Shown piece by piece: positions 15,307-24,637 of a DNA stretch of 45,247 nt (within the stretch, counting starts at the first letter, position 1; each line of letters starts with the position of its first letter). The position numbers were made by a program, and so were the translations under genes. The DNA comes from Porphyromonas levii DSM 23370. GTDB taxonomy: Bacteria > Bacteroidota > Bacteroidia > Bacteroidales > Porphyromonadaceae. The notes below the pieces were generated by a model, which saw nothing but the letters and a program-made list of their open reading frames with translations, was not told where the DNA came from and did not search any database. The DNA lies in contig NZ_KB904233.1 in assembly GCF_000379925.1 (NCBI RefSeq), positions 1-45,247 of the forward strand, given 5' to 3'.

Positions 15307-17475
15307 ATGAAGAAGATCAGTAGTCTGGTGGTAGTGCTATTCGCATTACTTACCAGTGTACCTAGTTGGGCAGAGGGAATTAGCCTGAAGGATATCACCT
15401 ATGGCGTATATGCAGCAAGGAGCGCAGGCAATAGCTTTCGCCCTATGGCGGATGGCAATAGCTATACCGTGGTGTCGGACGATGGCACTCGATTAGTGCA
15501 GTACAGCTATGAGAGCGGCAAAGAAGTGGCGGTGCTCTTCGATACCAAGACGGCAAGAGACTGTAGCTTCGATACCTTCGAGGATTATATCATCAGTGAT
15601 ACCGGACACCATATCATTATCCTGCGCGATGGGAAGTCTATTTACCGCAGGAGTGCTACCTACGATGCCTACCACTATGATGTCCGTCGTAATAGGGTAG
15701 AACCCCTAACGAGCCCTGGTGCCCGGGTACGCGTGCCTCTGCTCTCTCCCGATGGTAGGAACTGCGCTTTCGTAGTGGACAATAATATATATGTCAAGAA
15801 GTTCGACTTCGATACCGAAGTTCAGGTGACCACTGATGGTAAGCAAAACGAGATACTCAACGGTGTCACCGACTGGGTGTACGAAGAGGAGCTCTACCTC
15901 ACTAGCCTCATGTCGTGGAGCGCTGATAGTAAGTACCTTGCCTTTGTGCGGACGGACGAAAGCCAGGTGAAGAGCTACGATATGACGGTTTACGGTAAGG
16001 GTAATTACCCCGATATCTACAGCTTCAAGTACCCCAAGGCAGGAGAGAAGAATAGTGAGGTATCGGTTTGTCTGTATCACCTAGACAACCGCAAGACCTC
16101 AGTGCTAGACCTTGGGATGAAAGAGGAGTTTTATATCCCTCGGATGACTTTTCACAAGGAGCACCTCTACGTATTCACGCTCAATAGGCTCCAAAACCAC
16201 CTCCGCACATATCAGATTAACCCCGATAGCCAAGTAGCTCGTCTGTGGTTGGAAGACCAAGATGACCGCTATATAGATAGCAATAGCTGGGTGCTGCAGC
16301 TCGCTTTTACCAATGACGGGGCATACTATGTCTCTGAGACAAGTGGCAGACCACAGCTTTACCGACTCGACCAAGCCGGCGTGCGCCAGCAACAGCTCAC
16401 CAAGGGGGACTACGATATCGACACCTTCTATGGCGTAACCCCAAGTGGCGAGGTGGTCTACTCCATGGCGTACCCTACGCCTATGGATCGTACTATTGTG
16501 GCACAGGATAAAAAGGGGCGTACCCGCTACCTCTCTCCCGAGAAGGGATGGAGTACTGCTACCTTTAGTAGCAATCTGAGCTACTACCTCCTTAAGCACT
16601 CTTCGGCTACCGAACTACCTAAGTACGAAATCTATCGCACACGCGATGCCAAGGCGCTCACCCTTCTAGAGGATAATAATGCGCTGGCTCAGAGATTGGC
16701 ACAGGTGAAGTACAATCATAGGGAATTCATACAAGTCAATACCAAGAGTGGGCAGACGCTTAATGCTTGGATGATCAAGCCTGAGGGCTTCGATGCGCAT
16801 AAGAAGTACCCAGTGGTGATGACACAGTATAGTGGTCCAGGTTCGCAGACGGTGAAGAATAGCTTCTCATTCGGTTGGGAAGAGTACCTTGCGCAGGAGG
16901 GTTTCGTGGTCGTCGCAGTAGATGGCCGTGGCACCGGAGGGCGAGGAAGCGAGTTTAAGAAGTGCACCTATCTGCAGATGGGTATGCTGGAGAGCCAAGA
17001 TCAGATAGAGGCAGCCCAAGCCCTAGGTCAGATGTCCTTTGTGGATAAAGAGCGTATTGGTATCTGGGGCTGGAGCTTCGGCGGGTATATGACACTGATG
17101 ACCCTCTCTCGTGGTAATGGGACCTTCGCAGCTGGAGTAGCAGTGGCACCACCTACCGATTGGCGACTATACGACTCTATCTATACTGAGCGTTACATGC
17201 GCACCCCACAGCAAAATGCCAAGGGATACCACGACACTTCGGTGATGAACCATGTCGCAGGTCTTAAGGGGGCTCTGCTCATTGTCCACGGTACTGCGGA
17301 CGACAACGTACATGTGCAGAGCGTGATGCAGCTGGTACCTGCGCTGGTGGAGGCGGATAAGGATTACCGGATGCTATTCTACACCGACAAGAACCATAGT
17401 ATCTATGGTGGCAACACCCGCAACCACCTCTATAGGCAATTTACCGACCACTTCAAGAAGCACCTGATGCGATGA
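15307..17475 (+). CDS. dpp4: Dipeptidyl peptidase IV (S9B)
   Basis: The exported enzyme releases N-terminal X-Pro dipeptides. A signal peptide (residues 1-23, ending SWAEG) leads into the eight-bladed propeller. The DWVYEEELY segment contains the Glu-Glu pair that binds the substrate amino terminus. Ser590 is in GWSFGGYMT, Asp665 in HGTADDNVH and His697 in DKNHSIYGG. The 75 and 32 residue spacings equal those I recall for P. gingivalis DPP4 (593, 668, 700). At 722 residues it is full length. The start follows the promoter. Its last codons overlap the lipA start by 4 bases (ATGA). Confidence 0.94.
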   Translation: MKKISSLVVVLFALLTSVPSWAEGISLKDITYGVYAARSAGNSFRPMADGNSYTVVSDDGTRLVQYSYESGKEVAVLFDTKTARDCSFDTFEDYIISDTGHHIIILRDGKSIYRRSATYDAYHYDVRRNRVEPLTSPGARVRVPLLSPDGRNCAFVVDNNIYVKKFDFDTEVQVTTDGKQNEILNGVTDWVYEEELYLTSLMSWSADSKYLAFVRTDESQVKSYDMTVYGKGNYPDIYSFKYPKAGEKNSEVSVCLYHLDNRKTSVLDLGMKEEFYIPRMTFHKEHLYVFTLNRLQNHLRTYQINPDSQVARLWLEDQDDRYIDSNSWVLQLAFTNDGAYYVSETSGRPQLYRLDQAGVRQQQLTKGDYDIDTFYGVTPSGEVVYSMAYPTPMDRTIVAQDKKGRTRYLSPEKGWSTATFSSNLSYYLLKHSSATELPKYEIYRTRDAKALTLLEDNNALAQRLAQVKYNHREFIQVNTKSGQTLNAWMIKPEGFDAHKKYPVVMTQYSGPGSQTVKNSFSFGWEEYLAQEGFVVVAVDGRGTGGRGSEFKKCTYLQMGMLESQDQIEAAQALGQMSFVDKERIGIWGWSFGGYMTLMTLSRGNGTFAAGVAVAPPTDWRLYDSIYTERYMRTPQQNAKGYHDTSVMNHVAGLKGALLIVHGTADDNVHVQSVMQLVPALVEADKDYRMLFYTDKNHSIYGGNTRNHLYRQFTDHFKKHLMR

Positions 17476-18374
17476 AGATGAGTAATAAGAAGGAACCTCT
17501 CCTTCGGAAACCCGCCTGGCTCAAGATCAGCATAGCAAGTACCGACAACTACGCAGGTACTTCCGAGACCATCAAGGAAGCGGCACTCCATACCATCTGC
17601 AGTAGTGGGCGGTGTCCCAATCAGGCAGAGTGCTGGAGCCGTGGTACTGCTACCTTTATGATTGGGGGTAATGAGTGCACCCGCTCTTGCCGTTTCTGCG
17701 GTACGCCTTCGTGCAAGAATCCTGCACCGCTCGACCCCGACGAGCCGCGCCGTGTAGCGGAGAGTGTCAGGAGGATGGGGCTAAAGTATGCCGTCATCAC
17801 CTCGGTAGACCGTGACGATCTCCCCGATGGGGGAGCGGCGCACTGGGCAGAGACCGTTCGGGAGATACGGCGACTCTCGCCCAATACCACTATCGAGGTC
17901 CTCATCCCCGACTTCCAAGGCGACCTCACTGCTCTCGATACCGTGCTCGAGAGCAAGCCAGATGTCGTGGGGCACAATATGGAGACGGTGAAGCGGCTCA
18001 CCCCTACGGTGCGGCACCGAGCTACCTACGATACTAGTCTGAAGGTGTTGAAGCACATTGCGGATAGCGGTTTTATCACCAAGACAGGTATAATGGTAGG
18101 GCTGGGCGAGACGCCCGAAGAGGTCGAAGAACTACTTCGGGATTGCTATTCTGTGGGGGTCTCGAGCCTTACGATAGGGCAGTACCTTCGCCCTTCGAAG
18201 CAGAATATAGCGGTGGAGGAGTATGTGCACCCCGACCAGTTTAGGAGATACAAGGAGATAGGAGAGGCACTCGGACTCTCGCATGTGGAGAGTGGTCCTC
18301 TGGTGCGCTCGTCCTACAAAGCCGACCAACAGTTTGAAGTCGCCAAGAAAAGTATCCATCTAAAAGACTTATAA
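17472..18374 (+). CDS. lipA: Lipoyl synthase
   Basis: The radical SAM enzyme inserts two sulfurs into protein-bound octanoate. The auxiliary cluster motif is Cys43-x4-Cys48-x5-Cys54 and the radical SAM motif Cys69-x3-Cys73-x2-Cys76 (CTRSCRFC). The C-terminal RSSY, whose serine binds the auxiliary cluster, is present. At 300 residues it is standard length. Its ATG overlaps the dpp4 stop; an ATG two codons later is possible. LipB is not adjacent. Confidence 0.95.
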   Translation: MKMSNKKEPLLRKPAWLKISIASTDNYAGTSETIKEAALHTICSSGRCPNQAECWSRGTATFMIGGNECTRSCRFCGTPSCKNPAPLDPDEPRRVAESVRRMGLKYAVITSVDRDDLPDGGAAHWAETVREIRRLSPNTTIEVLIPDFQGDLTALDTVLESKPDVVGHNMETVKRLTPTVRHRATYDTSLKVLKHIADSGFITKTGIMVGLGETPEEVEELLRDCYSVGVSSLTIGQYLRPSKQNIAVEEYVHPDQFRRYKEIGEALGLSHVESGPLVRSSYKADQQFEVAKKSIHLKDL

Positions 18375-18377
18375 CCC

Positions 18378-20615
18378 ATGCGTCGTTGTCTCTCCTTACT
18401 TCTATTCGTGTGGTGCCCCCTAATGGTGATGGCTCAGACGGGGTGGCAAGGGGAGTGGCAAGGCGACTTACAAGCATTTCATATCGAAGGCGCTACCCTC
18501 ACCCATCGTAATGATGGTGTGGCGGGTAGCGCTTCTATCTTCCGGCCTTATCAGCTCGAGAGTACTCTTTCTTGGCGCTTTGGCTTCCGGTTTGTCAGTC
18601 TTCCCACTACCGCCAATACCTTTGAGTACACCCCCTTGTATATCGATGAGGGCAACTATCGGTACTACTATAAGGTCATCCCCTATGGCAATCAGAAAGG
18701 GATTCAGCTGGTGCAAGAGACCCACGAGGCTTATAGTGGGCATTGGCGCAAGCTATCGAGCCAAGTCCTCTCACAGCAATTATTCAAGTCCGCCCTACTG
18801 GTATGGAACAACCTACAGGTAGAGCTCTTCTACGACAAAGAGCGAGGGCTACAGCTGCAAACCTTTAGTACGCATACCGGACTGTGGCAGGGGGAGTGGG
18901 TGAAGATACGACAAGGAAAGGTTACGCCACGTTTTACCATCTCCACAAAGTTCTCTTCGCAAAGGAAACTAGACTATACCTACCTTCTCCCTGAGCTGGT
19001 AGGCGGTAGCGCAACTCCTGAGGAGGTGAAAATCCTACGCTTCGAGCCTGAGGATATAGGGCGGGTTACGCTCTACCTCTCTGCCCCAGTGCTGGTGCAC
19101 AATGCTAGGGTCACTTGCGGCGGTTTTCAGCCTACCATTGCCTCTGGGGCTGCGGCAGATCAGTTGGTGGTCTACCTAGGCATTGCTTTTGCGCCTAATA
19201 GCCAATACGACTTCACCATCCACGGGCTTCAAGATAGGTCTGGGCGCACCTTCTCTCTCTCGTTTGTTGTGGAGACTAAGGGCGAGACCTCGGGGAGTAC
19301 CGCCATACCCACGGGTATCTACTTTACCGAAATTATGGCATCCCCTCCCGAGTCGGGACCTCTCCAAGCGGTGAAGTACATAGAGCTCTACAATAATAGT
19401 GGCGCACCTCTTGCGCTAGGCGATTTGTATCTCCTCTACGGTCGTACCAAGTACCCCTTGCCAATGGCTACGGTAGCCAACCGCTCTTTTGCTGTCCTCT
19501 ATCTAGAGAGTGATTCCCCTCCCTCCCGCCTGGGTACCCTTGTGCCTATGGAGCGCTTCCCCACTCTAGGGAGTAATTTCACACTGTCGCTCAATGATGC
19601 CAATGGCGTGGAGTATGACAAAGTCGCCTTTTCGTCTCGGCTATATGGTGAGGGAGAAGCGAAAGGGGGCGCCTCTATTGAGCGTGTCACTTACAATCCT
19701 GATAGCTGGCGAAGGAGCAACCACCCCAATGGCGGCACGCCTGGTGCGCCTACCACGCTGATGCCTTATAACAAGGTGGCTCAGGGGAGTGTGGTGATCA
19801 ATGAACTGATGCTCTCGCCTGCCACTACGGGGGAGAAGTATATCGAGTTGTTCAATAACTCGTCTGAGGTGGTCGACCTCGCCGATCTCTACCTCTCTTA
19901 TACCAATAAGGAGGAGGGTGTCTCTGCCGCTTCGTGGTTGCTGGTGCGTGAGTCGTATCTCCTACAACCGAAGAGCTATGTGGTGCTCTCGCCATTTCCC
20001 GAAATACTCCCTAAGCTCTATCCTCAGAGTGATGCTCATGCCCTTGTAGAGCGGATAGACTTCCCCGCTATCTCCCCTACTTACTCCGAAATAGCACTCC
20101 ACGCACACACCTCCCACCAAGTGGTGGATGCGGTGGTCTATCGCCGACAGTGGCTGGGGGAGAATAGCTCGGATCGTACGGGTTTCTCGCTCGAACGCCT
20201 CAGTCCTAGTGCCGACGGCACCCAGCGTCATAGCTGGAGGCGAGCACTAGAGAACGGCTCAAAGAAAGGCATGGGTGGTACCCCTGGGATCAAGAATAGT
20301 GTAGATGGGAGCGCCCTCCCCGATGACACTCAGACAGGTGCAATAGAATGGCCTGATAATCCTACGCTCAGCCTGGAGCAAGTGGTGCCTATGTTCCAAC
20401 GTTTTTCCTCCCTAGCTACACTCACGCTGTATAGTCTCACGGGCGATGTCCTTATGTCAGTATCGGGCGCAGATATACGTCCACTTTTTACTTCGCTGAG
20501 GGCGGGCACGGCACCGCTTCCTACCATGTTGTTCCTTGTGGATTTGCACTTTTACAACCCCGATAAGGAGCCTGCTTCGGTAAGCTATAAGTCTACATGG
20601 CTACATATTCGGTAA
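18378..20615 (+). CDS. Secreted lamin-tail-domain protein
   Basis: The N-terminus MRRCLSLLLFVWCPLMVMAQ is a signal peptide. The first 250 residues are beta-rich and unassigned. Two lamin-tail domains follow, starting near residues 312 (FTEIMASPP, KYIELYNNSG) and 471 (VINELMLSP, KYIELFNNSS). This domain is common in bacterial exported proteins and likely mediates binding. No type IX secretion C-terminal domain is evident: the end reads YKSTWLHIR, without the usual conserved glycine and lysine pattern. It starts 3 bases after lipA. The role is unknown. Confidence 0.82.
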   Translation: MRRCLSLLLFVWCPLMVMAQTGWQGEWQGDLQAFHIEGATLTHRNDGVAGSASIFRPYQLESTLSWRFGFRFVSLPTTANTFEYTPLYIDEGNYRYYYKVIPYGNQKGIQLVQETHEAYSGHWRKLSSQVLSQQLFKSALLVWNNLQVELFYDKERGLQLQTFSTHTGLWQGEWVKIRQGKVTPRFTISTKFSSQRKLDYTYLLPELVGGSATPEEVKILRFEPEDIGRVTLYLSAPVLVHNARVTCGGFQPTIASGAAADQLVVYLGIAFAPNSQYDFTIHGLQDRSGRTFSLSFVVETKGETSGSTAIPTGIYFTEIMASPPESGPLQAVKYIELYNNSGAPLALGDLYLLYGRTKYPLPMATVANRSFAVLYLESDSPPSRLGTLVPMERFPTLGSNFTLSLNDANGVEYDKVAFSSRLYGEGEAKGGASIERVTYNPDSWRRSNHPNGGTPGAPTTLMPYNKVAQGSVVINELMLSPATTGEKYIELFNNSSEVVDLADLYLSYTNKEEGVSAASWLLVRESYLLQPKSYVVLSPFPEILPKLYPQSDAHALVERIDFPAISPTYSEIALHAHTSHQVVDAVVYRRQWLGENSSDRTGFSLERLSPSADGTQRHSWRRALENGSKKGMGGTPGIKNSVDGSALPDDTQTGAIEWPDNPTLSLEQVVPMFQRFSSLATLTLYSLTGDVLMSVSGADIRPLFTSLRAGTAPLPTMLFLVDLHFYNPDKEPASVSYKSTWLHIR

Positions 20616-20691
20616 GTCCCGGATTTAACCTATCCCTATTTCTATTATCAAAAGGAGAGAAAGGAATAGATTACTTAATGAAAATTGGACT

Positions 20692-21141
20692 TTGGATATG
20701 AAGAAGATTAAGTTGCTACTCGCTGCTGCTACAGTGTTGCTTGTGTCATCGTGTTCGATGTTTATCCCTATGGGTGGACAAAGGTATCCTTATGGTGGAA
20801 ATAATGGCAACCACTATGGGGTGATTAGAAAGGGCACCCATATTAGCGATGTGATTAGGGTCAATGGTGAGCCTGACTATGCGGATTCTTACATGAATGG
20901 GCGCAACCGTATGGATGTACTCTACTACTATCGACCCAATTGGAATAATAGATACAATTCTCGGGATCGCATAGCGGTTAAGTATACTTTCCGCAATTCT
21001 TACCTGCAGAGTACGAAGCAAGAGAAGATTAAGACTCGCAAAAATAAGAGCCGTTACGATCGTGATGACGACCGATATTACCGCCGCTACGATGACCGTG
21101 ACCATCGCCGGAATAAGCGCAATAAGTCTCGTTGGGACTAA
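20692..21141 (+). CDS. Small basic lipoprotein of unknown function
   Basis: The signal peptide ends in a lipobox (VSSC, Cys21). Residues about 45-75 (GTHISDVIRVNGEPDYAD) recall the SmpA/BamE-like pattern in which a conserved G-x-P follows a helix, but the match is weak. The last 45 residues are highly charged, with repeated Arg, Asp, Lys and Tyr (RYDRDDDRYYRRYDDR), and are probably disordered and nucleic-acid- or polymer-binding. The start may be this ATG or the one two codons later. It is the last gene before the repeat cluster. Confidence 0.7.
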   Translation: MDMKKIKLLLAAATVLLVSSCSMFIPMGGQRYPYGGNNGNHYGVIRKGTHISDVIRVNGEPDYADSYMNGRNRMDVLYYYRPNWNNRYNSRDRIAVKYTFRNSYLQSTKQEKIKTRKNKSRYDRDDDRYYRRYDDRDHRRNKRNKSRWD

Positions 21142-21166
21142 GAAGCTATAGATGGAGTGGGACAAT

Positions 21167-21428
21167 GCCCCCAAACCCCCTAAAGGGGGCTTTCCCTTGC
21201 TCACAGGATGTACAAGCCCCCTTTAGGGGGTTTGGGGGCTAACTCTCCACGGCCTCGGGCTTCGCCCTCAACCGAGGCTCGCGTAAACTGCGCTACTGCC
21301 CCCAAACCCACTAAAGGGGGCTTTCCCTTGCTCACAGGAAGTACAAGCCCCCTTTAGGGGGGTGGGGGCTAACTTTCCACGGCCTCGGGCTACGCCCTCA
21401 ACCGAGGCTACCGTAAACTGCGCTAATG
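21167..21428 (+). repeat. Two tandem 131-bp units carrying family-1 palindromes
   Basis: The units run 21167-21297 and 21298-21428 and differ at few positions. Each has a left arm (GCCCCCAAACCC), a spacer with TTGCTCACAGGA, a right arm, and a tail with GGCCTCGGGCT and CAACCGAGGCT, ending in GTAAACTGCGCTA. The first unit has nearly perfect arms. The spacer differs from that at copA and 10.26 kb, so this is a distinct subfamily. No ORF is evident. Confidence 0.92.
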
Positions 21429-21522
21429 TTTTCTATTATTGTTCGTTATGAGTGATCCCGAACCCCAGCGGTGTCGTGGGGGTGCAGCCTTCTAACCGTA
21501 ATCGCTCAGGCGAGCACCAGTT

Positions 21523-21610
21523 GTGACGAGCGAGAGCGGGCAAATTTATTCCTAGGAATAAATTTATTTATCTGTACAAATAAATTTATTTATCTCTAGG
21601 AATAAATTTT
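21523..21610 (-). repeat. Dispersed repeat, family 2 (copy B, inverted)
   Basis: This is the near-exact reverse complement of 10095-10181, including the flanking GTGACGAGC. It contains the same 24-base palindrome around CCTAGG (21542-21565) and a second half-palindrome, TTATCTCTAGGAATAAAT. Confidence 0.88.
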
Positions 21611-21754
21611 GCTGATATAGGGTCTCAGGAAATGGTTATAGCGATAACAAGCAAACGATGATATAGACCATAGGGATTGAGGGAACATTATCAGGCTATT
21701 ACACTGATGAATATTCGTGATGGCGACATTGGGTATACGGGGGTGTAAACAAAT
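21611..21754. other. Remainder of the gene-less stretch before manC
   Basis: Together with the repeats from 21142 this makes about 650 bases without a supported gene. I see no RNA or ORF in this last part, only mixed-composition sequence leading into the manC terminator. Confidence 0.6.
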
Positions 21755-21778
21755 GTGACCCGCTGGTGGGCGGGTCAC
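21755..21778 (-). terminator. Terminator of the manC operon
   Basis: GTGACCCGC and GCGGGTCAC pair perfectly around a 6-base loop. On the minus strand ATTTGTTTA follows. It lies 16 bases after the manC stop. Confidence 0.8.
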
Positions 21779-21794
21779 AACTATCTTTGCTATG

Positions 21795-22892
21795 TCACTG
21801 CTTCTTGAGTTGTTTGGCGTACTTCTCGAGGAGCTGATGGAGGCGCTTGTCGTCTTTTTTCGGAGCGATCAGGAGGGTGTCATCGAGGTCTACGATGAGG
21901 TAATCCTCTAGCCCTACCACCACGATGTCTTTGTGCTTGACGCCTTGGTGTACCATGGTGCGGGAGCTGTCTTCGAGTAGCACCTTGCCTTTTCCCTCGG
22001 TATTTTCTGGCGTGCAAAGTGTGGGGTGATGCTCTAGATGCTGCTGTAGGCTCTGCCAAGTGCCGAGGTCGTCCCAGTCGAAGGTCCCTTGAATACAAGC
22101 TACATTATCGGCCACTTCCATTACGCCATAGTCTATGGAGATAGAAGGGCAAGCGAGGAATGCTCTGGATACGGCATCTATCTCTCCAGGCTGACCATAT
22201 ACGTTGATCTCGGCGAAGTGAACCGCTACCTCGGGGAGGTACTTCTCAAGAGCGCTGATAATATCACGCACACGCCAGACGAACATCCCCGAGTTCCACA
22301 CATAGTTGCCTGTGGCAAGGAGCTGTACCGCTTCCTCTTCGCAGGGCTTTTCCTTGAACCTAACGATAGGTCCTACGCCTGTGGCTTTGGCTTCCTCGCC
22401 TAGCTCTATGTAACCATAGCCCGTAGCGGGATAGGTAGGGGGGATACCTATGGTCATGAGGCAGTTGTGTTCCTTCACATAGGCGACGGCTCCGAGGAGG
22501 GTCTCTCTGAAAGCTTTGATATTGGTGATATGCTGATCGGCAGGGGATACAATCATCACCGCATCGGGGTTGATGCTGGCAATCTTGTAGGCAGCATAAG
22601 CAATTGCGGGAGCGGTATTGCGGCGATCTGGCTCCGTGAGCACTTGGCTCGGGTGGAGGGCAGGCAGCTCATTGAGTACCATCTTCTCGAACTTCTTACC
22701 CGTTACGACCAATACATTGTCCTCGGGGACTAGGGTATCGAAGCGGTCGAAGGTCTCTAGAATCATTGACCTCCCGCTCCCTAGGATATCGAGAAACTGC
22801 TTGGGACGATTCTGCCGGCTCCAAGGCCAGAAACGGGAACCAATCCCTCCAGCCATGATAACACAGTAGTTGTCGTTGAGTAGACTATTCAT
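21795..22892 (-). CDS. manC: Mannose-1-phosphate guanylyltransferase
   Basis: The enzyme makes GDP-mannose from mannose 1-phosphate and GTP for surface glycans. The nucleotide-binding signature MAGGIGSRFWPWSR is followed by KQFLD. TGYGYIELG, RFKEKP, WNSGMFVW and DWDDLGTW complete the family pattern. At 365 residues it is the short form without the C-terminal phosphomannose isomerase domain. It is the last gene of the minus-strand run, 6 bases after the 5'-nucleotidase gene. The phosphohexomutase at the left of the window could supply its substrate. Confidence 0.92.
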   Translation of the reverse strand: MNSLLNDNYCVIMAGGIGSRFWPWSRQNRPKQFLDILGSGRSMILETFDRFDTLVPEDNVLVVTGKKFEKMVLNELPALHPSQVLTEPDRRNTAPAIAYAAYKIASINPDAVMIVSPADQHITNIKAFRETLLGAVAYVKEHNCLMTIGIPPTYPATGYGYIELGEEAKATGVGPIVRFKEKPCEEEAVQLLATGNYVWNSGMFVWRVRDIISALEKYLPEVAVHFAEINVYGQPGEIDAVSRAFLACPSISIDYGVMEVADNVACIQGTFDWDDLGTWQSLQQHLEHHPTLCTPENTEGKGKVLLEDSSRTMVHQGVKHKDIVVVGLEDYLIVDLDDTLLIAPKKDDKRLHQLLEKYAKQLKKQ

Positions 22893-22898
22893 CTTCGC

Positions 22899-24629
22899 TT
22901 ACTTTTGTTGGGAGAATAAGAGGGTACTATCCCGCTGAATGGCAGGCTCTGTCCACTCTTTTGGTTCGAAAGACCACTTTGCCTTTACAATAGGAGTATA
23001 AGGATTGTGTTTCTTGAAGAAGTCTATGAGATAGAATCTTAGATCCTTGTCGGTAGACTTGACTAGCCTCTCTGGTAGCTCCTCGGCAGGGATGCCGCCG
23101 CCACGTGTAAGGAGCCCACCACCGCCATTGCCCCGATAGGAGTTGATGGCTACTAAGTATTCCTTTTGGGGGTCGAACTCCTTGGTTCCTACTTTCTCTA
23201 TTATCACGCGCTCTCCTTTGGGCTGGGTAACGTCTACAGTGTAGGTCATCCCAGAGGCGGAGTCGAAGTTAAAAGAGGCATTCTTGGTAGCGAGGTATTG
23301 CCCACCGAGCTTCGACTCGTCTATCTGAATAAGACGGTCGGTAGGCGAGGTCATGGTCTGTATCCAGCGATCATAGCTCTCCTCTAGCGTCTTGCGGATT
23401 TCGTCGCCCGTGAGCTTCATGAGGTAGAGGGTATTTTCGTACCTATAGAGCTTGAATAGGTCTCTTACCGCTATCTCGCCTTGGTTAAGGGTGACATTGA
23501 AGTCCAGTGGAGCGGTAAAGGATACCTCTGCCTCGGGATAGATGAAGAACTGTAGCTGGTGGATAAGATCGGTAAAAGGGGTGGGGCGGAAGAAGGCACT
23601 CCTAGCCTCGATAGGGCTAGTGAGTGTAGCGATGGGGCGCGCCACGAAGTCTCTGACTGCCTGCTCTTGGTCTTTGAATCCCATCAAGAGCGCTGGGTCG
23701 GGCTGTACCTCTTCGAGCGATACAATCTCAGGGGCAAGGGTGATTCGTCCTTTGCCCTTCTTGCTATCGTGGAAGGTGACCACGGTGTGGCTCACCGCAT
23801 TGGCATCGTTAGCGGGGTTGAGGAGGTAGGTGACCTTACCATCCTGATGCACTACCGAGTCAAGTAGCTGTCGATGGTCGTGCCCTAGGAGTACGAGATC
23901 CAGCTCGGGCACCTCGCGTGCCATTTGGTAGCCTACATTCTCCGACAATGGGCGAGTCTCGCCATCCTTATCGCCGCTACCACTATGGATGAGTGCCACA
24001 ATCATATCGGGTTTGCTCGCCTGTATCTCGGGGAGATACTTCTTTATGGTCTCCACCTGGTCGGTAAACTCCAGTCCCTCCCACAATACGCGAGGGAGGT
24101 TGTGGGTAAGACCGGGCATAGTGGTACCTATCACTGCTATCCTGCGCCCGCCCTTCTGGATAAAGACGTAGGGCAGGAAGTAGGGGGCGTCTGTCCCCTC
24201 CTTCAGTACGTTGGCACCCAGTACGGGGAGCTTAAGTTCCGCCACGAACCTATCATAGGTGCTGTGCCCTGTCTCGATATCGTGATTACCTATAGAGATA
24301 GCGTCGTAGCCCATCTGGTCGAGCACCTGAGCATAGATATGCGTGGAGGCAGTGTCGATAAAGTTGTAGTAATAGGCGGAGGGTTGTCCTTGTAGGATAT
24401 CCCCCGCATCAAGAAGCAGTACTTCATCGCTTCCCTGCTTTAGCTGCTTGATATAGCTGGAGACACGGGCGTAGCCTCCAGTGCCTGGCTGGTCATTGAC
24501 AAAGTCGTAGGGAAAAAGATTGCCATGGACATCGGTAGTATGCACGATGTGTAGCGTGGTGCTCTTCTCAGGGGGTTGGCACCCAGCCAAGAGAAGGAGC
24601 AGAGAGGCAAATAGTATTATCCGCTTCAT
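22899..24629 (-). CDS. Lipoprotein 5'-nucleotidase / 2',3'-cyclic phosphodiesterase (UshA family)
   Basis: It should hydrolyse extracellular or periplasmic nucleotides. The lipobox LLAGC (Cys17) follows a short signal. The metallophosphatase domain has TDVHGNLFPYD, LLDAGDILQG, GNHDIETG (near 116) and LLGHDHRQL. The C-terminal substrate domain includes SYRGNGGGGLL, the adenine-stacking region of UshA-type enzymes, in loose form. At 576 residues it is full length. It lies 8 bases downstream of the S46 peptidase gene, so the two are probably co-transcribed. Confidence 0.88.
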   Translation of the reverse strand: MKRIILFASLLLLLAGCQPPEKSTTLHIVHTTDVHGNLFPYDFVNDQPGTGGYARVSSYIKQLKQGSDEVLLLDAGDILQGQPSAYYYNFIDTASTHIYAQVLDQMGYDAISIGNHDIETGHSTYDRFVAELKLPVLGANVLKEGTDAPYFLPYVFIQKGGRRIAVIGTTMPGLTHNLPRVLWEGLEFTDQVETIKKYLPEIQASKPDMIVALIHSGSGDKDGETRPLSENVGYQMAREVPELDLVLLGHDHRQLLDSVVHQDGKVTYLLNPANDANAVSHTVVTFHDSKKGKGRITLAPEIVSLEEVQPDPALLMGFKDQEQAVRDFVARPIATLTSPIEARSAFFRPTPFTDLIHQLQFFIYPEAEVSFTAPLDFNVTLNQGEIAVRDLFKLYRYENTLYLMKLTGDEIRKTLEESYDRWIQTMTSPTDRLIQIDESKLGGQYLATKNASFNFDSASGMTYTVDVTQPKGERVIIEKVGTKEFDPQKEYLVAINSYRGNGGGGLLTRGGGIPAEELPERLVKSTDKDLRFYLIDFFKKHNPYTPIVKAKWSFEPKEWTEPAIQRDSTLLFSQQK

Positions 24630-24637
24630 CTTGAGTA

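Noticed and set aside
21782-21908. TATCTTTG box followed by an ATG and a 38-codon ORF on the plus strand
   Set aside because: The ORF is antisense to the manC end and its composition follows that of the manC shadow. The box probably arises by chance in the terminator region.
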